Of a stretch of 64,000 bases of DNA, positions 54,880-64,000 are shown piece after piece; position 1 is the first letter of the stretch, and each line of letters begins with the position of its first letter. Origin of the DNA: Branchinecta lynchi (Eukaryota > Arthropoda > Branchiopoda > Anostraca > Branchinectidae). The position numbers and the translations under genes are program-made. The DNA is taken from assembly GCA_023053575.1 (NCBI GenBank), contig JAKZAP010000017.1, positions 8,067,501 to 8,131,500 on the forward strand, in the 5' to 3' direction. Under the pieces are notes generated by a model. That model did no database searches, was not told the origin of the DNA, and saw only the letters and a list, made by a program, of their open reading frames with translations.

Positions 54880-55800
54880 GTTTTCGCCTGATTCTATCCG
54901 TACTATCAAAAAAGCAGGAAAAAGAAAGCAACAGAACGATTCAGTATGTCACCATGGCCCACTGTGGATAATGATCAGGAAATTATAAGCATTACCGAAA
55001 TTCCGGTTTTGCCGCATTCCGGCCAAATATTGGTTCGGCAGGGAAAGAAGTGAAGTATTATTCTCTCCTACACTAACAAACTTGAGATTTGTTAACTCTA
55101 CGGGCGAAATTACATGTCTGGTTCAAAGAAAATTCAGATGTAGGTGCAGGGTGTCTTCTTACCCCTAAAAATTACTAGAATTACTTCCTATCAGATCTAG
55201 CTAGATTTTTTGTTTGTCTAACTTCTTAATCTGAAACACCTCCTCCCCTACCTAGGCCCATCTCTAGCTTGTCTCGTACTTTGACCCGGAGAGGTGAACA
55301 CACAAAGTTGAACAAATATTTTGGGGGAAAAGATTTATTTTTAAGGGGGGTTTAATAATGAAGATAAATATGAGGGCTGGTCGTTTACCACTGGGAGATG
55401 GGAGGAGGTATGTGGGAAGGGGGTTAAGTCGGGAGTCCTTACTACTGCGCCATGTGCGGGGATATGAATGAGAATATGGTGCACGTCATGTGCGAATGTT
55501 AAGGATTGGATGGGTTGACGGAAGAAGTGTTTGAAGGAGTGTATGATGAAGAGTGGAGTGGATGGTTAAAGTGATAAAGCGATTAACGACAGTGATTAAT
55601 CGAGAGAGGTTTATCTAGTTGGAATTTGGTAAATAGATAATGTCTTTCTATTAATAATAATATAATATAATTGCAATAATAAGGCTTTCGCCTCTATATT
55701 GTTTTTTTGTATTGTATTGCCATGGTCCTCAGGCTTTTTATGTAAATATATCATGTCATATCATATGAACCTTTTCGAGAGTTATCATGCTAACAGACGG
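54880..55800 (-). mobile_element. Family A repeat, decayed copy split by a LINE
   Basis: Blocks CCGGTTTTCGCCTGATTC, CCGGTTTTGCCGCATTCCGG, GTGTCTTCTTACCCCTAAA, ACACCTCCTCCCC and AGTTGAACAAATATTTT run to about 55325. The CTTTTCGAGAGTTATCATGC and TAACAGACGGAC blocks resume at 55770. The LINE fragment at 55345-55769 lies between, at the point where intact copies read straight through. Confidence 0.65.
55345..55769 (+). pseudogene. LINE 3' end: C-terminal zinc-binding motif and ATATC tail
   Basis: The plus frame reads MRAGRLPLGDGRRYVGRG then YCAMCGDMNENMVHVMCEC, the C-x2-C...H-x4-C motif found at the C-terminus of many non-LTR retrotransposon ORF2 proteins. Stops follow within about 60 codons. 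The 3' end is GCCATGGTCCTCAGGCTTTT, TATGTAAATATATCATGTCA, TATCATATG, the same tail as at 9076-9121. This ties those tails to this LINE family. 5' truncated. Confidence 0.8.
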
Positions 55801-55963
55801 ACAACGATCGGCAACTGAGTAGCAGCCGCTTCGATTGTCGAAACCCTTTGCAGATAATCACAACTCGTCAAGCCATTGGGAGGGACGTCAGCGTCGTTCC
55901 CTTTCGACCTCACTTCTTGGCTCGGTGGCCTGCGTCGTCTGCACCTTCTTTCTTCGTTGGGCG

Positions 55964-56150
55964 CAAGGCCGTATCCACAGGGGGGGGGGGGGGGGGGGTT
56001 AGGGGGTTGAAAGCACCCCCGAAACATACCAAAATATTCATTTTTATAGGCTTTTCCCTCTGATCTATGTGTTTTTTGTACTTTTTTGTCCGACCAGCAG
56101 GCAACCCCCCCCCCCCCCCCCCCCGAAATAAATTCCTGGATACTGGCCTG
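55964..56150. mobile_element. hAT-like MITE, family C copy 3
   Basis: 187 bp, ends CAAGGCCGTATCCACAGG / CAGGCCAGTATCCAGG, exact 8-bp target duplication GTTGGGCG (55956-55963, 56151-56158), with long G and C runs inside that could pair. Confidence 0.9.
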
Positions 56151-56289
56151 GTTGGGCGTATGCCTATAGGTCAAACGGGGTCTAGCTCATTTCCCTTTCA
56201 TGTAGGATCTTGATCATCTGGTGGAGTTCTTTCTCCTCCGACTTCCGAAGTGGTGCTGAGTCGATCCCGTTTAAAGACGGCTTATCAAG

Positions 56290-56780
56290 TGACAGAATTT
56301 TAAATGCTGGTGGCCAAAACCGATACTGAGAAATGTACATCGAAAATGGATAATTTCTCAGAGGTTCACTTTTGTAGCTTGAGCCTGAAGACGACCCTTG
56401 CTAAGAAGGGCCGAAATATCGTTCGAATAAAATGGATCTGCGCAGTCAACTGTGATTCACAATCAACTTGGGCGGAAAGAATATTTATTTGAGTACCAAT
56501 GATAATTTGACTAAGAAGATAGGAAGAGTAACTTTAACGTTTAACTGAAAAATCACAGCACAAGCTTTAACTCCAAGCAGTTTTAAGGGAAGAAGTTCGT
56601 AAAATCAGATATTTAAGGAAGAATCTTTAATTGTTTTTCCACAATTTGATTTGCGGCTCGAGCCTGAAGAGGACCCTTGCCAAGAAGGGATAAAATATAG
56701 CAATAATAAAATGTAGCTGACGTATCCGTTTTGCATTGTCAGATATGAATTCAGCTTGGGCTGAAGGAATATGTAGCTTA
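56290..56780 (+). mobile_element. Hammerhead (retrozyme-like) repeat, two-unit copy
   Basis: Contains hammerhead-like motifs at 56376-56427 (CUGAAGA, CCCUU/AAGGG stem, GAAA, UAUC) and 56653-56706 (CUGAAGA, GG-A-CCCUU/AAGGG, but GAUAAAA replacing CC-GAAA). The spacing is about 282, with the TTTTGCA..GTCA and CAGCTTGGGCTGAAGGAAT segments of the 47272-48720 units. The first motif is near-consensus; the second is mutated. Confidence 0.65.
56376..56427 (+). ncRNA. Hammerhead ribozyme-like motif
   Basis: GAGC, CUGAAGA, CG-A-CCCUU/AAGGG-CC stem II, GAAA, UAUC, GUUC. The UC cleavage dinucleotide is intact; stem I pairs GAGC with GUUC using a wobble. Confidence 0.5.
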
Positions 56781-57216
56781 TTTTTGCATCTGATATTTGA
56801 ATACACTTAAATATTTTGACTCATCTAAAGGAATTTGTTACCCCCCCCCCTCCCACCACGGGCTCTAGTAATAACGTTCAGAATGTAGGCTGCTTGAACG
56901 ACAAGCAAAAATTCACCTTGACGCCGAAAATTTGAATTTCAACCTAGGACTGCATTTCCATGATTAAAGATGTTAAGCTTGGAAAAGTCAAGGCTGAAGA
57001 AAGTAGAAAAGTCATGCAAAGGTATGGAAATCAAGGAATCTGCCATTTTCTTTTATTTTTCGGCATTGGTTTACCTTTTTATTTGCTAATTACTTTAAGC
57101 CTAGATGTACAAGCCCATAGAGGTACCGCAAATCCGAAAGGAAAAGTTCAATCGATGAAATCGATTATCTCTGGATAGCGGAAAAAAGAAGTAACGCATT
57201 TTTATCCGATTTTCAG

Positions 57217-57298
57217 GCCTATTTAACTGAATTCGTGATGGACAAACAGACTGTCGGATCTCACCTCTTTTCTTTTCGGCTAAACTTTAAGAATCTCG
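57217..57298 (+). CDS. Penultimate exon of unrecognised plus-strand gene
   Basis: 82-base exon between acceptor TTTTATCCGATTTTCAG and donor CTCG|GTAACA, phase 0 in and phase 1 out, with no stop. It encodes AYLTEFVMDKQTVGSHLF then SFRLNFKNLG. Its phase-1 end joins exactly to the phase-1 start at 58565 (codon G|GC, glycine), and its start fits the phase-0 end of the exon at 49433. Alternating hydrophobic/charged residues suggest a folded domain; no family recognised. Confidence 0.6.
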
Positions 57299-57299
57299 G

Positions 57300-58180
57300 T
57301 AACAACAAATAAAAATAAAAAAATTTCCATTCCCGATCGATGAAACATTTCTTCATTTCTCAGCCGAGTCCCAGAGGGCAGCAGTTTTTTAGCTAAAGAA
57401 ATAAGTGAAGTTGGCAAGTTAATTTTCTCATGTGTCAAAGGTCCCAAAAACAGAGGGTATCCTTCATGTGAAATGAAATATCATCACCCTAATGTGATTA
57501 TCAAAAGGATGTAATTTAGTACCAGTAAGTGACCTGGCAACCTCTGGCAATATCGAATAAAAGCACGCAAAAAAAAAATGATTGGAGTGTGATACGCAGG
57601 CGTTAGGGTTAATGAATATGGTTATGGTTAGTGAAAACCACGTGTGTAAGCTGTTCATTGCGTGTTCTTAATTAAGAGAGAAGTCGTTCTGAGGGAATGA
57701 TTTAGTTGGTACAATAATGTTGTGTCAAGACCCATTTCTGTCTTACAGTTCACTATTAAAGTTTAACTGAAAGGCAAACTAATTTTTGTATCACTTAGAC
57801 GAGTACACTGATCTATTTGGATTCTGCTAAGAAATCTTATGATTTTCCCCCATCTGCTCTAGTAGTGAGGTTCAAAATATCTAACACAACACAAATCTAC
57901 TATGACGCCGAATATTTGAATCACAACATAAACGCGGCTTTTCAGTGGGTAAGATACAAGAGCCCAGAGGTACAACAAATTCGACTGTAAAATTCCACTA
58001 TCTGAAAACTGATTACTAGAATGAATGAATGAATATTTTTATTTACCCACTTCTATAAATAGAAATAGTGGAGTACATAAAGAAAAGAAAGGATCTGACA
58101 ACAACTTGGGGGGGGGGGGATACATGACCGGCTTAGACTGGAGAGATCGGGATGGAACCTTGTGGGAATAACTAAAAGAT
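57300..58180. other. Intron DNA with a diverged repeat and (GAAT)n
   Basis: The block ATGACGCCGAATATTTGAAT near 57901 matches TTGACGCCGAAAATTTGAAT near 56918, showing a ~300-bp diverged repeat pair. A (GAAT)n microsatellite lies at 58020-58034. A degenerate SINE-like TTTCTGTCTTACAGTTCACT lies near 57735. No exon. Confidence 0.45.
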
Positions 58181-58189
58181 GCTCCGGAT

Positions 58190-58845
58190 AAATCATTTAA
58201 AGAACCGGATTGGCTCAGGGCAATGGGGGGAGTTTAAGGTAAGGGGGAGTCCAGAATTCCGGTGATCGCTAGTAAAGGTACTTCCAGGTGTGATAGGACG
58301 ATGAAACTCGGCTGGAATATTAGAAATTCGACAAGATTGGCTTAGAAACCGCCACTTTCCAAATCCGACCATTCCTTAAAGTACCAATCATGACCGCAAA
58401 TTAAGAAAAGCAAAATATGCATTTTCATGATCCTCATGAGCCCATTACCATTTTTGCCTCAAGGGTTTGCTTACAAATGAGGTTCTAGCTCTGTTAAAGA
58501 GCGCGTCTTCACCGCAAGGTCGAAAAGTACTTTTTATCAGACGATACCTTCTAGCTACTAGCAGGCGAAACCCTAGACGAAGCAGAGGTCCGTCTCCTCA
58601 AAACGGGAAATTACGCAGCAACAATTCAAAGAAGAAACGTACTTGATATAAATGTTGAAACCATATTGAAGACCACTGAACCACCCGACGAAGAAGAGGA
58701 GTTCTAGAAATGCCTTTTACAGTACTTTTTACTTACTAGTGTATATAAAATAATATTAGACTCTTTACAAAATTCCCAAACAAAAAACTCCCACCAACGT
58801 TTTGCCTATTCTTGCAAGTGCCATATGAGCTTTCAGCTCTTGTTC
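58190..58845 (-). mobile_element. Family B repeat, copy 6 (split around a coding exon)
   Basis: Minus strand: the 5' terminus ACAAGAGCTGAAAGCTCATA then TGGCACTTGCAAGAATAGGC lies at about 58797-58845. Interior blocks (CAAACCCTTGAGGCAAAAAT, GATCATGAAAAT, then CCTGGAAGTACCTTTACTAG) lie at about 58190-58490. The terminal exon of the plus-strand gene sits between. Either two separate family B pieces flank the exon or the element has taken up host DNA. Confidence 0.55.
58565..58707 (+). CDS. Terminal exon of unrecognised plus-strand gene
   Basis: Acceptor CTAGCTACTAGCAG, then phase-1 entry, 46 full codons and stop TAG at 58705-58707. Encodes GETLDEAEVRLLKTGNYAAT then IQRRNVLDINVETIL and the acidic end KTTEPPDEEEEF. 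With the two upstream exons it gives a continuous C-terminal part of about 123 residues. An acidic, phenylalanine-ended tail is a common surface or regulatory feature but not diagnostic. No clear AATAAA follows; ATAAAATAATATT lies about 40 bases downstream. It is surrounded by family B sequence, so a captured gene fragment is possible though less likely given the matched splicing. Confidence 0.6.
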
Positions 58846-58859
58846 AGTTAAACTTTAAC

Positions 58860-60119
58860 AATGTTTACATCTCAAAGACGGCTTCCCCATCAAATTAAAT
58901 TCCCCTTGTAGATAATATGATAGCTTGTATATGTGTTTAATAGCTTTTGTTCTCCCTCTGTTTGTAACCTTTCCGGAATTGTTGGTGTTCTGAATATTTA
59001 AAACGTATCAGGATTTTCTATTTCAAATATTGAACATCTCGTTTATACCTTCCTCGTTGCTACAAGAAGTCATGGTTTACCATCTGGCCCTTGTGCAAAG
59101 CTAATCTTCCATTGCTCAGGACTCAGGACCTAAACGTGTCTGCCCTTGGCCATTTTTTCACTTTCCATCTGGGAAGAAGATTGTTAGACCTGATTATTTC
59201 CTTTTTATGGCGCTTGCAGCTTCGCTCAACTGCCATATACCAAGAACTCGTTATTTGTTCTTGCATATACCTATTACTTTTCGGTCGATCTGTCCGTCGG
59301 TATGTCGGTCTGTACTAAAACTACTAAAAGTACTAAAACTATCTTTTAAAGCACTTTAACCTCAAAACATGGCAGACACGCAGAAAAGAGCTAAGCAGTG
59401 ACTTCGGTTCAGCCATGGTACAGTAGAGGTATGCTTATGTGAACGTCTGCTAACAGTGAACGATCGCCGAAGAAAAAACTAAAACCCAAACCAGGCATTT
59501 TTTCCTAAAAACACTAGTAATAATCACTCATGCTTTTGTCGCTTTTTAAATATTTTGCTAATTCATCTATGAAAGTGACTCAGCTGACACCTGGTTTGCT
59601 TTTTATAATTTGAAAAATTTGCCGCGAGGAACGCACCTTCAGTGAAGAAGATGGCGATCCGAACCGTAAGATGCCTTCAAAAGAGGAAGGACCTTTTTAA
59701 TAAATTCAAAATCAAAGAAAGTTAATTGAATGTCTGCTCCAGATTTGTGCCAGGATAACCCTGAAATAGTTGGCTGTTTGTTGATATCAAGTTTGTTATT
59801 TTTCTTTTCCATTTTACTTTTTTATATGCAAGTAAGAAAGCCAAGGTACTGGAACAGTTAAAAAAGTGTTCACATAAGCATACCTCTACTGTATCTCATC
59901 CTCTCCACTCCCAAATCCTCCCTCCCCCCCCCCGACCAAAATGTTAGAAATCGACCAGAACGAGGGGTAAGTTCTAGGGTTTTCAAGCTCTGTCCTGTAC
60001 CTACAAAACATGCTAGATATGCAAAAATTTTATTACTGAATTCGTGCAATTTTGTAATGAAGCGTGACAGATTTTTAGGTGTACTGGCATTTGAACAATA
60101 TATTGTAATTTATTCTGTT
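58860..60119. other. Mostly unrecognised DNA
   Basis: Contains the family B 3' end at 59207-59325 and C-rich tract near 59922. No supportable gene. Confidence 0.4.
59207..59325 (-). mobile_element. Family B repeat, copy 7 (3' terminus only)
   Basis: TTTTTATGGCGCTTGCAGCT..CAACTGCCATATA hairpin remains followed by the GGTCGATCTGTCCGTCGGTA block, in reverse orientation. Confidence 0.6.
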
Positions 60120-60121
60120 TG

Positions 60122-60968
60122 TTATGGCACTTGCCCTTTGGTCAAGTGCCATATAGCGATTGTAATTTCTGTCCGTCAGTCGGTCTGTCGGTACCGGTTT
60201 TGCGGGCACTTCCAGATAAGCTAGGACGATGAAACTTGGCAGGCATATCGGGGACCTGACCATATTAAATTAGAAATAGTAGCCTCCCCGGCCCGACTAT
60301 CTGGAGGGGAGGGGAGGGTTAGGAAAAATGAGATATTTTTAGCTGACGAATGGGTGATCAGACCTTAATGAAACTTGATATATGGAAGGACCTGCTTGAC
60401 CTTGTGTCTTGGACGTTCAATTTTAAACCAAGACCGGATCGGGTGACATTGGGGGGAGTTGGAGGGGGAAACCGGAAATCTTGGAAAAGGCTTAGAGTGG
60501 AGAGATCCGGATGAAACTTGGTGGAAAGAACAAGCACAAGTCCTAGATACGTGACTGACATAACTGGAAGAGATCCACTCACTTTTGCGGGGAGGGGGGG
60601 GGGGGTCCGAATTTCTAGTGATCCCGTGAGTTCGGTTCTTCCTGCTGTGCTAGGACGATGAAAATTGGCAGGCATGTCAGGGACCCGACCAGATTAAATA
60701 GGAAATAGTCAATTCCCCGATCCGACAATCTGGGGGGGGGTGGAGGGAGGGGGAAGCTGAAAAATTTAGGTATTTTTAAACCAACGAACGGTGATCGGAT
60801 CTTGGTGAAAGTTGATATTTTGGATAACCTCCTGTCTCGTGAATATAAATATCCTATTTCTATTTCCAAACCGCATTTTTGGATGGCGGGTGTATTTTGT
60901 GACGTTCTCATCTACTTTCTTGTACCGCCTACTGATAACAAGTGCTATATGAGCTCGTAACTCTTGTT
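60122..60968 (-). mobile_element. Family B repeat, copy 8 (complete short form)
   Basis: Reverse orientation, from the 3' hairpin TATGGCACTTGCCCTTTGGT / CAAGTGCCATA through two C-rich units to the 5' terminus TATATGAGCTCGTAACTCTT. A minus frame near the 5' end reads QELRAHIAL and KKVDENVTKYTRH.KMRFGNR, matching copy 2. Confidence 0.75.
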
Positions 60969-61039
60969 TTTTACAATAATCGCAAATTTGGTTTATAACC
61001 ACGAAATTCGATTTGTACAGTAAACATTCTATCTATCGA

Positions 61040-61375
61040 TCTATATATCTGTCAGGCCACTGTTCTCGAGTAAGGGTACTTCCCGAAGCCAGAAGGGCTA
61101 GGACGCTAAAACTTGACAGGCATATCAGGGACCCGACCAAACTAACTTGGAAATAGTGACTTCCCCGCCGACCACCGTGGGGGGAGTAGAGGGAAGGGGA
61201 ATCCGAAAACCTTGAGGATTGTATAACTTTGGAACTGGTGATCCGATCTTAACAAAACTTGATATTTGGAAAGACATCGTGTCTTGGATGTCCCATTTCA
61301 AGTCGAACCAGTTCCGATGAACATGGGGGGGGGGGAGTCGGATGGGGGAACCGGAAATCTTGTGACACGCTTAGT
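61040..61375 (-). mobile_element. Family B repeat, copy 9 (fragment)
   Basis: One unit plus the GATCTATATATCTGTCAGGC edge; both termini missing. Confidence 0.65.
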
Positions 61376-61472
61376 GTAATTTTTCCTTTCTTTTTTGTAC
61401 TGCGCTATTTCCCCCTTGTTGTTGAGTGCATTAATAAACTTCGTCATCATCAAATCTTCATTAAATCTTTGT

Positions 61473-61760
61473 CTGGGGGATCCCAAATCGTTAGTGACGG
61501 GATACCTATGGTTTTGTAAAGTCTCTTCGTCTGTCAGTCTGTTAGGACTATACCTCTCGAAGGATTTGAGATAATTTTGTCAAACTTAGTGTGAGGATCC
61601 ATATGGCCAAAGTACAGGTCAAAATTGTAGATGGTCCCCGTGTATCCCTATGGTTAGGGGTGGGAGAGGGAGTTTTAGACTGAGAGATGAAGACAATTTT
61701 TGACAAGCAGGCATCACGAAAGTTCTCCTGAGCCGGTCTTTGTCTTTCGGTTTTCCCTAT
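61473..61760 (+). mobile_element. Family A repeat, 5' fragment
   Basis: GGGGGATCCCAAATCGTTAG, GGGATACCTATGG, TCGTCTGTCAGTCTG, CCTCTCGAAGGATTTGAGAT and the GTAGATGG..C(C/T)CCGTGTA block; the internal CCGG units are absent. Confidence 0.7.
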
Positions 61761-61814
61761 CAATATTGCAGCTTTTTTTTTTAAAAAGGTAAGGTAAGGT
61801 GCAATTTTAATGGC

Positions 61815-62020
61815 AAATATAAATAAATCTGGTGTTTCTTAAAAGCATCAGACATAAAAAACGACGCTTCACTAATTCTGATGGGTCTTTAAAAATTATT
61901 AATACAATTCTAGCCTAAGGCATAATAAATAAATCTGGTGTTTCTTAAAAGCATCAGGCATAAAAAACGACGCTTCACTAATTCTGATGGATTTGTAAAA
62001 TTATTAATACAATTCTACCC
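61815..62020 (+). repeat. ~104-bp tandem duplication
   Basis: AATAAATCTGGTGTTTCTTA, AAAGCATCAG(A/G)CATAAAAA, ACGACGCTTCACTAATTCTG occurs twice with few differences. Confidence 0.85.
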
Positions 62021-62034
62021 TAGGTCCACTCGAG

Positions 62035-63668
62035 GTAGTGTTGCCACCGGCAGTAAAATTTTACTAGATCTAGTAAGAAAAATAAAATCTAGAAAATATA
62101 GAGGATCTAGTAAAATCCGTTATAATCTAGTAAAAAAATGCTAATTTATAGTAAAAAAAAATAGTCCAATCGAAAAGCTATGTCATTATCGCAAATTCTG
62201 AGGAAATGTGCAGAGGTATTAGGATCCAGTCTTGCTCCTCACTCTCTGCAGCTGGCCTCGTACATACGAAGAGGCCAAAGCGACAGCGACAACCAGATTT
62301 TACCAAATCCTAGAACTAAGAATTAAAGAGCTTTAAATTAGCTTTAAATTATGCTTTAAATTATTTAAATTATGGAACAGAAACGATTACGTAGGAAGAC
62401 TAACAATAAAGGGCAGCATGAAAGACGATAATCCAACTATTAGGCAGCGTTTCGGAGAAGCCCAGATGTAAAATATATTGTCGGGTATGATTGCAGTAAC
62501 AGCTTGTATCTATTATAGCCAATATGAAACTAAATCGAGCGCCGCAGGCGAAATTTTTTGAAATGTTTTTGTTTTCTGTAGGCTCAATGTGACAGCTTCT
62601 CTTACAAATTCTATCATTTACGGTTGATTAAATACCGAGATTAAGAAGTTCCAGAAACCAGATGGAGCGAAGTTCCGGCAGCAGCAGCAACTGTAGTCTA
62701 GTTATATACTACCCATAATCACATAAAGCGAGCGCCGCCGGCGAAATTTTTTTTTGCTTTTTCCTGCCAAATTTTATTTCCATCCAGATTCTAGCTTTTA
62801 ATGTTTAAAAATCTCGATCCTAAAATTGGCTTAAAATCCCCGTCAAATGACGCGCCCTTCCACACAATAGAGAATATTACGAAAAGTTCTGAAGGCGGAA
62901 TTTTCGAAATACTTATCATTAGGTATTCTTTTGGGGATCCAAAATAAAAGTAAGGACTATCGATGGTATCATAGATCATCCCTTTTGTCTGCGACCAGTG
63001 CTTCACTCGACCTCTTCTTAGTTTCGAGGTTCATGGTAACTTCCCAATCCTGGAAATTATACTGAATAAATTACCGAATCCTGATCATGATACCGAATAA
63101 TTTTGAACCAATAGCTTATTCGGGGTTCTGTGTAACTACGGAACCTCCATAAATATATCGAATTTCCGGCATCGAAAAATTACCAAATTATTTCAGTAAA
63201 TTCTCTCACCAAATTCGTGATAACTACCGAATAATGGCAATTATACCGAATCCCGACCATTATACCGAAGAGATTTGTACAGATAGCCTATTTAGGATTC
63301 TGTATAACTACCGAATCCCCGAAAATATGTCGAACAGTTCTGCTATCGAAAAAATACCGAACAATTTTGGCCCAAAATTTTACCGAATCTCAGAAAGGTA
63401 GGGGGGGGGGGGGTGCTTCACCCCCCCTAAGTCTGTGGTCGGATATATTTTTGATGTTTTCTTTACGGATCAGAAGTGTGACTAAAAATCATTGCCTCAA
63501 AATTTAACTGTCTTCCGATGCATTTTCTTTATCGTTGAAATGTAGTATGGGTCCCCTGAATCAATGCACGTGTTTTTCTTTTCGAGTTAGTAAATTTTAT
63601 TAAAATCTAGTAAAAAATATCTCCAGAATCTAGTAAACTTAATTTTGGTTGGGTGTCAAAACACTGCT
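62035..63668. mobile_element. Possible 1.6-kb hAT-like element with CTAGTAAAAT-rich ends
   Basis: Left end TAGTGTTGCCACCGGCAG and right end (other strand) CAGTGTTTTGACACCCAAC are partly alike, and both subterminal regions are rich in AATCTAGTAAA. The flanks CTCGAGGT and CTCGATGA agree at 5-6 of 8. It encloses the repeats at 63045-63395. Suggestive only. Confidence 0.35.
63045..63395 (+). repeat. TACCGAAT-rich tandem repeat
   Basis: Two diverged units about 173 bp apart, each with ATAGC(T/C)TATT(C/T), GG(G/A)TTCTGT(G/A)TAACTAC and many TACCGAAT/ACCGAATAA words. A G-run/C-run pair at 63402-63427 could fold. No coding evidence. Confidence 0.7.
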
Positions 63669-64000
63669 CGATGACCTTTCGCAGAAAACAATCGAGATTG
63701 CCACCAAGTAAGACGGGAGATGGTCGTCTATGTAAGGCATTTTGATTATCAAACTGTCAAGCGCAGCGCTAACTAGCGGCTGTACGGACGGGTTTTACAG
63801 CTAGCAACATTTGCCAACTCAAGGACTGTTCTAAGTTCTAAGGCCGCCCGAACCTCCAAAAATAAGCCCTAAACAAAGAGTGATTAAAACACTTACTGTA
63901 TTCAAAATAGAGCTTCTTATTCATCTTTCACGACTGTACACTTCAGGAATTTATACTAATTGTCGCAGAACTCGAAAAGTAGACCCACATTAACTTCAAA
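63669..64000. other. Window end, nothing recognised
   Basis: No supportable exon, RNA or repeat. Confidence 0.4.

Noticed and set aside
56960..57178. Frame starting MIKDVKLGKVKAEESRK as an exon
   Set aside because: Its possible donor is phase 2 and would not join the phase-0 exon at 57217; the region is also a diverged copy of 57860-58010.

Overview
The window looks like nuclear DNA of an invertebrate animal, most likely a protostome and possibly an arthropod; the species cannot be fixed from sequence alone. The signs are GT/AG introns up to about 17 kb, a muscle-type immunoglobulin (I-set) gene split into short exons, fragments of CR1/L2-like LINEs, hAT-type MITEs with 8-bp target duplications, and many hammerhead-ribozyme repeats of the Penelope/retrozyme kind. 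There is no bacterial gene organisation. Most long open frames are repeats or shadows; the real exons are short and were found by splice-site and phase matching.

Two host genes can be supported. (1) A minus-strand gene enters at 37431 and leaves the window at the low-coordinate end. It has five coding exons (37272-37431, 20166-20366, 17447-17634, 6390-6695, 4940-5102). Their phases match and together they encode three consecutive I-set Ig domains with no signal peptide, as in intracellular sarcomeric proteins of the titin/UNC-89/obscurin/MLCK/palladin group. (2) A plus-strand gene has exons at 49433-49579, 57217-57298 and 58565-58707 (stop at 58705-58707), with a weak first-exon candidate at 40595-40705. 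Its product has an acidic C-terminus and is not recognised.

The rest is a dense, nested field of mobile DNA. Family A (about 0.6-1.5 kb, ends near a GGGATCCC palindrome, internal ~125-bp subrepeats) has seven near-complete and two broken copies. Family B (hairpin terminus, ~370-bp internal units) has about nine. Three hAT-like MITE families (C at 545, 33129, 55964; E at 3558, 17136, 39068; D at 19552) show 8-bp target duplications. A 2.0-kb Foldback-like palindrome made of about 15 short units per arm lies at 10727-12723. Other palindromes are at 39301-39847 and 54486-54862.

The most unusual feature is a dispersed hammerhead-ribozyme family (17994, 28412, 33353, 41648, 41808, 43502, 56376, 56653), including a tandem array of about 400-bp units at 47272-48720 that resembles animal retrozymes. 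One array unit carries a 205-bp MITE while its neighbour preserves the empty site.
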